From Chromera velia (lineage: Eukaryota > Sar > Chromeraceae): DNA of 12,588 bases. The notes beneath the pieces are model-generated. The model searched no databases. It saw only the letters and a program-made list of their open reading frames with translations, and had not been told where the DNA came from. Location: positions 1-12,588 of the forward strand of contig JAHBMJ010003181.1 in NCBI GenBank assembly GCA_018398765.1, in the 5' to 3' direction. The position numbers and the translations under genes were made by a program. This document shows, piece by piece, positions 8,109 through 12,588 of this stretch (positions are counted from its first letter, which is position 1; the number at the start of each line of letters is the position of its first letter).

Positions 8109-9582
8109 TGTCTGTAAAGAAGAAAGATGTACAGAGAGAGGGGTCTCTGCCCTTCTCTGTCTGCAAAGAAGAAAATGTACAGAGAGATGGGTCTCTACGC
8201 TTCTCTGTCTGCAAAGAAGAAAGATATACAGAGAGAGGGTCCTGCCCTTCTCTGTCTGCAAAGAAGAAACTTTAAGATGTACAGAGAGAGGGTCCTGCTC
8301 TTCTCTGTCTACAAAGAATGAAGATGTACAGAGAGAAGGGTCCTGCCTTTCTCTGTCTGTAAAGAATGAAGATATACAGAGAGATGGGTTCCTGCCCTTC
8401 TCTGTCTGCAAAGAAGAATGATGTACAGAGAGAGGGTACTGCCCTTCTCTGTCTGCAAAGAAGAAAGATGTACAGAGAGAGGCGTCTCTGCCCTTCTCTG
8501 TCTGCAAAAAAGAAGATGTACAGAGAGATGGGTCCCTGCCCTTCTCTCTCTGCAAAGAAGAAAAATGTACAGAGAGAGAGGTGCCGCCTTTCTCTGTTTT
8601 CAAAGAAGAAAAGTGTACAGAGAGAGGGTGCTGCCCTTTTCTATCTGCAAAGAAGAACGATGTACAGAGAGAGGGGTCCTGCCCTTTTCTGTGTGCAAAG
8701 AAGAACGATGTATAGAGAGACGGGTCTCTGCCCTTCTCTGTCTGCAAAAAGAAAGATGCACAGAGAGAGGGTCCTGCCCTTCCCTGCCTGTAAGGAAGAA
8801 AGATGTACAGAGAGAGGGGTCCTGGCCTTCTCTGTCTGCAAAGAAGAAAGATGTACAGAGAGAGGGTCCTGCTCTTCTCTGTCTGCAAAGAAGAAAGATG
8901 TACAGAGAGAGGGGTCTCTGCCCTTCTCTGTCTGCAAAGCAGAAAATATACAGAGAGAGGGGTCTCTGCCCTTCTCTGTCTGCACAGAAGAAAGATGTAC
9001 AGAGAGAGGGGCCCTGCCCTTCTCTGTCTGCAAAGGAGAAAGATGTACAGAGAGAGGGTCCTGCCCTTTTCTGTCTGCAAAGAAGAAAGATGTACAGAGA
9101 GAGGGGTCTTGCCCTTCTCTGTCTGCAAAGAAGAAAGATGTGCAGAGAGAGGAGTCCTGCCCTTCTCTGTCTGCAAAGAATTAAGAAGATGTAGAGAGAG
9201 AGGGTCCTGCCCTTCTCTGTCTGCAAAGAAGAAAGATGTACAGAGAGAGGGATCTTTGGCCTTCGATCTCTGTCTGCAAGGAATGAAGATGTACAGAAAG
9301 AGGGGTCTCTTCCCTTCTCTGTCTGCAAAGAAGAAGATGTACAGAGAGAGGGGTCCTGCCCTTTTCTGTCTGCAAAGAATGAAGATGTACAGAGAGAGGG
9401 GTCCTGCCCTTCTCTGTCTGCGAAGCATAAAAAGATGCACTAAGAGAAGAATCTGTGCCCTGCTCTGTCTGCAAAGAGTGAAGACGCACAGAGAGAGGGA
9501 TCTTTGCGGTTCTGTGCCTGTTGAGAATGGAAAAATGTACAGAGAGAGAGGTTTCTGCCCTTCTCTGTCTACCAAGATGAAA

Positions 9583-10943
9583 GGAGGAATGCAAAACTGC
9601 AGTTGCATTAGTTCACGCGGACGGTTAACACATTTTGGGGGGGGGGAATGCCACCTCACCTTACCTTTTGTGGGGGCCCGTGTACCAAAGCCGGGCTGCC
9701 TTTTCATGGACGGGTGGGGAGCGTCTTCCCGGGATCTCTTGACGCTCTGTAGTTAGGCAGAAGACAAAGATGCATAGTGATTCACTGTCACCCCTTCTAC
9801 TAAAGCACGTGCCATAGGTGGGAAATGTGAGAGATTCGCAATCCTGTGATCCACCCTCTCTGCGTGAGAAATTGTGCGAGCAACTTTAAGGATCGAGACA
9901 TGAGGAGACGCCAACTTCCGTGAGTTGGCTCATTTGTGTTCAACATGGTTACTAACCTTTACAGCGGTCTTCAACACGTCAAATCGATGCTCATTAGGCT
10001 CCCTGTCCTCATGTCACCCTGCACATTAGCAAGGGAAGAGACCGAGAAAATATATATGGGCAACACTTGTTGTGGATCCAGGGGCTATGTTGTGAAGAGG
10101 GTGCTCACCTTAATGTGGTATCCCTCTGCCTTTGTGCTAACCGGAAGGGGCTGCCCAGCCTAGTTGCTCCTCTACCTAGTCTCTTCCTTTTACCTCTCTC
10201 GGAAGAGGCTCTTTTAAGAGGGGACAGACGAGAGAACGCTGTAGCCTCTTCTGGCTGTTGTGTTCTGTCTAATTTTCTGGGTCTTTCGACCGTCGTCTTT
10301 CAACTTGAGACCTCCTCACCTTTTTGGTTGGGGGGCTCTGACGAGTGCGCTTAATTTCGAACCAGAAACGTCTTCTTCCGGTTCGTTCGACGGAACTGTC
10401 AGAACGGACTATCATCTTTTCTCCTTCGTTTGACTCCTCTTCAACTACTCAACATATCTTTTCTGACTCACGCATTTTTCTGAGCGCGCGGCAGATAAAA
10501 CCGCTACCACTATTTTTTCTCGCCTGCGCGGGACGGATTTGCCGTCGGATCATGATTTCCGTCGTTTGAACGCACGGCTTCGCTCCGCAAGCTAGGCTTC
10601 GCCTTCCATGCAACGCGGTACGCGCGCACGCGGCCCTACAGACCCCATGCAATCCCCCCCTTGCCGGGGCCACGCGGCATGCTCCGCAGGAATCCGCAGG
10701 AGCATCAAGAGTCATTGTAGACTTCACCCATCTTCATCCGTCTCCTCCGTCTCCTCCCTGCGTAGCTGAGTTCACTGAGTTCTTAAGATCGATCTCATTC
10801 CCGTGTCCGTAAATCTTGTGTCCATAAGGCCAAAGCGCCGGAAAGCGCCTATAAAGCTTTCCGTCAGTGCTGCCTTCATTTCACTTCGTTTAAACAAACT
10901 CACATTGGCGGAGCACCCCGTCTACCCTCGATTGGCATCTCTC
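9583..10943 (+). other. 5' flank of the capping-enzyme gene
   Basis: No gene is recognised here. A run of ten Gs lies at 9637-9646. The sequence becomes GC-rich at about 10480-10690, with CGCGCG words and short direct repeats (TCCGCAGGAA, then TCCGCAGGAG). It is then CT-rich at about 10735-10760 (CCGTCTCCTCCGTCTCCTCC). This is a plausible promoter and 5' UTR for the gene at 10944, but I see no decisive TATA box or initiator. Open frames of 74-95 codons here have no known motif. An upstream exon of the capping enzyme cannot be excluded. Confidence 0.35.
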
Positions 10944-12147
10944 ATGGAGGAGGAAGATCGAAGTGTAAAGCCAGAGCTGCAGGCCGAGCTTCGGACTTTC
11001 TGCGTACAGGCCTGTCACGGCAAGTCGAAAGGAAGCTTTCGCACACAAACGAGCGCAGTGATGAACCGCTTTCCAGGCGCGATGGCTGCAGACCTCTCAG
11101 AGACAGACCTGTGGCACAAGGTGAAAGCCATGCCCTATGTGGCATGTGAGAAGTCCGACGGCACCAGGTATCTGCTGGCAGCCTTGGGGGACCGTGGGGT
11201 GTTTTTGATTTCACGCGAATGGGAGATGAGTCCGTGGCGCCTGATCTTGAAGGGACGAGACGGGAAGCTGCTGGACGACACTCTCCTGGATGGGGAACTT
11301 GTGACGGTCAGTCAGCTGGAGGGTTTTGTTCTGTCTCGATGACGCCTTTTTTGGTGGTGCTCTTTGGGATTGTGAGCGTGCGACAGCCCCTCTCTGAAGC
11401 ATTTTGATGATGGTTACTCCCGATTCGATTCTTCTCTGCCTGCCTGCGTGCTGCCTTGCAGGACACCGAGGGCGACCCTGACGGGATTCTGACTGAACTT
11501 CCTGTTTTGCGTTTTTTGGTTTTTGACGCAATGCGTATTGGAGGCAGGGACCTGACGTGTCTGAATCTTCTGAAGAGACTAGAGACGTGCGCGGCAGAGG
11601 TGTTCAAACCCAGAATAGATTTCCTCAGAGAGTGTGCAGAGAAGAAGGCAAAGCCAAAAGAAGATATGGACATATTCATGAAGGTCTGTTTACGTGTCTC
11701 ATTCATTTGATGCGGGTAGAGTTTGGCTGGGGGTTGGAGCTGCTCATTCTGCTTCCTTTCTGCCAGTGTTGTAGTTTGGAGAGAGGGGATAGGAGAAAAG
11801 CATTTGTGTTCATCTCTTTGTTTGTTGAGAGAGATACAGTCTGTTTCGTCAAGTGGCAGTCCACCTGTTCATATGTTCCTTCATGTTTCCGCCGGTCTAT
11901 CTGCCAGTCTGATCTCTCTTCCATTCTCTGTTTCTCTCTCTCCCTTATTTTTGCCATGCATTCTCTGTTCCTCGGGTTCCCACAGGATTTTTTTGACCTC
12001 AGAGACGTTTCTGTGGTGATTGGCCTCTCCAAACAAAAAAGGCTGCCCCACCCCTGTGACGGCGTCATCCTGACCCCCGTGCTTTGGCCGTACACACCTG
12101 GGAGCTGCCCTCAGTTGCTCAAATGGAAACCTCCAGAGATGAACACA
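10944..12147 (+). CDS. mRNA guanylyltransferase (capping enzyme), first three exons, 3' partial
   Basis: This nuclear enzyme takes GMP from GTP onto a lysine and transfers it to the 5' diphosphate end of nascent mRNA. Exons 10944-11306, 11462-11683 and 11986-12147 join in phase 0 into 249 codons. Nucleotidyltransferase motifs appear in order: I, KSDGTR with catalytic Lys70; Ia, FLISRE (88-92 region); III, LLDGELV (114-120); IIIa, RFLVFDAM (138-145); IV, CDGVILTP (219-226); V, LLKWKPP (239-245). Motif VI and the rest of the OB fold are missing, so the gene must continue past the window. The start ATG at 10944 is the first in this frame after a stop at 10776. Only 69 residues precede Lys70, so no fused N-terminal triphosphatase domain is present, as in monofunctional protist and fungal enzymes. 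Spacing of motifs and KSDGTRY make the family assignment firm; exon ends are inferred from GT-AG sites and homology. Confidence 0.93.
11307..11461 (+). other. Intron 1 of the capping-enzyme gene
   Basis: The donor is ACG|GTCAGT and the acceptor CTGCCTTGCAG|GAC, giving a 155 bp phase-0 intron. Reading through meets TGA at 11340, inside the intron. Removing it joins motif III to the IIIa region in frame. The last 40 bases are pyrimidine-rich. Confidence 0.85.
11684..11985 (+). other. Intron 2 of the capping-enzyme gene
   Basis: The donor is AAG|GTCTGT and the acceptor GGTTCCCACAG|GAT, giving a 302 bp phase-0 intron. Reading through meets TGA at 11708. The long TCTCTCTCCC tract before the acceptor is typical of a polypyrimidine tract. 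Confidence 0.85.
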
Positions 12148-12588
12148 GTCAGTCAGGAATGCATGTGTTTGACTAACAAGCGGCTGGAATGAACAACAAT
12201 GCTCGGGACTTGTTCTGTATACATGAATCTGCATGATTCACCCTAGCCGACTGACTGGCTGCCTGAGTTGATCCTCTTCCTCTTGGTTATCTTCTTCCAG
12301 TGAGTTGTGCCTTGTGTGTAACTCATAGGCGACGTCTATTTCTCCCCCCTTCCTCCCTCCCTGAAGAAGGTGATTTCAACTTTTCCTTTCTCGGGTCGAT
12401 CATAAGGGACCAGCCGCCCGTCTCCTTTGCTTTCTGCACTTTTTTGCCCTCCCTGCCGATCAACGGAAAACGAATTGTAACCGTTCGTTTCCCCTATGGA
12501 GACTCTCAAGATGGATGTGTGTATTTTTTCGTTCTGACCATAGCACGCACGTTCCATTTTTGGCCTTCTGTCGAGACTCTTGAACCAT
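12148..12588 (+). other. Start of intron 3, acceptor not seen in the window
   Basis: Homology to capping enzymes stops after KWKPPEMNT exactly at ACA|GTCAGT, the same nine bases (GTCAGTCAG) that begin intron 1. Reading through gives SQECMCLTNKRLE and a TGA at 12190. No acceptor within the window opens a frame resembling the OB fold, so the intron probably exceeds 441 bp. An open but unrecognisable stretch spans about 12330-12588. Confidence 0.6.

Larger units (their letters stand above)
4887..9582. repeat. 4.7 kb minisatellite, about 98 copies of a 47-50 bp unit
   Basis: The consensus unit runs TACAGAGAGAGGGG, TCCTG, CCCTTCTCTGTCTGC, AAAGAAGAAAGATG (48 bp). Common variants have three rather than four Gs (47 bp) or GATGGGTCTCTTGCCC (50 bp). 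Truncated units containing CATTGCAAAAAAGAAA occur near 5291, 6053 and 7631. The consensus has no TAA, TAG or TGA in any of six frames, so several hundred codons stay open on both strands. The plus strand gives peptides like CTERGVLPFSVCKEER and the minus strand peptides like SLYIFLLCRQRRAGPL. Translations slip among the three frames of a strand as unit length changes, so no protein frame is conserved. The left edge at 4887 is abrupt. From about 9240 rightwards units are increasingly diverged. I read this as a non-coding satellite. Confidence 0.95.

Noticed and set aside
4887-9582. CRISPR array
   Set aside because: Units are contiguous and similar along their full length, with no unique spacers, and the host is eukaryotic.
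7395-9707. 770-codon open frame on the minus strand (and similar 200-370 codon frames on both strands)
   Set aside because: It is almost wholly satellite sequence. The peptide switches among the three frame-specific repeats as unit length changes, and equally long frames exist in other frames because the unit lacks stops. There is no domain, signal or codon bias of a gene.
10449-10727. 92-codon Cys/Ala/Arg-rich frame on the minus strand
   Set aside because: It is explained by GC-rich composition in the 5' flank. It has no recognisable motif.
10803-10943. N-terminal extension of the capping enzyme from 10803
   Set aside because: The frame there begins with GTG and contains no ATG before 10944. 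Eukaryotic initiation at GTG is unlikely, so ATG 10944 is preferred.
12285-12303. Good-looking acceptor TTATCTTCTTCCAG before TGAGTTG as the end of intron 3
   Set aside because: Joined in phase 0 to exon 3 it gives an immediate TGA, which would remove motif VI and the OB fold. It could serve a truncated isoform, but no sequence evidence supports that.
12336-12588. Open stretch on both strands at the right end as a possible exon 4
   Set aside because: The translations do not resemble the OB fold or motif VI of capping enzymes, and no acceptor gives a matching phase.

Overview
This window is nuclear DNA from a eukaryote and is mostly non-coding. The one gene I can name with confidence is at the right end, on the plus strand. 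It is the 5' three exons of an mRNA guanylyltransferase (capping enzyme). Its introns are GT-AG introns of 155 and 302 bp, and a third runs off the window. Split genes, low gene density, many microsatellites, a MITE-like insertion and a 4.7 kb minisatellite all fit a repeat-rich protist genome. A capping enzyme with no visible N-terminal triphosphatase domain fits alveolates and other protists better than animals or plants. A chromerid such as Chromera is my best guess, but it is an inference and the window does not prove it.

Layout. 1-1000: unique sequence with several strong hairpins (1-42, 243-257, and an overlapping pair at 301-339), a CA-rich stretch, a (TA)n(CA)n microsatellite and four copies of a ~39 bp tandem repeat. 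1017-1440: a nearly pure purine (GAAA-type) tract, then looser purine-rich DNA to about 1615. 1616-2900: AT-rich DNA holding a 224 bp element with ~15 bp terminal inverted repeats and a perfect 8 bp target-site duplication (2308-2547), then three copies of an ~86 bp AT-rich repeat. 2900-4886: mostly unassigned sequence, with a possible 17-codon terminal exon on the minus strand (3477-3530) and a 53 bp imperfect palindrome (4448-4500). 4887-9582: about 98 tandem copies of a 47-50 bp unit. 9583-10943: intergenic/5' flank. 10944-12588: the capping-enzyme gene.

The satellite is the most unusual part. Its consensus unit has no stop codon in any of the six frames, so long apparent ORFs (up to 770 codons) appear on both strands. 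Those ORFs drift between frames as unit length varies, which argues against real coding. Each unit can also fold into a hairpin, and on the minus strand each unit carries a canonical-looking 3' splice acceptor. The array has higher-order duplications, an abrupt left edge and a decayed right edge.

The gene and the repeats share no pathway that I can show. The only link visible is position: the array ends about 1.36 kb upstream of the capping-enzyme start codon.
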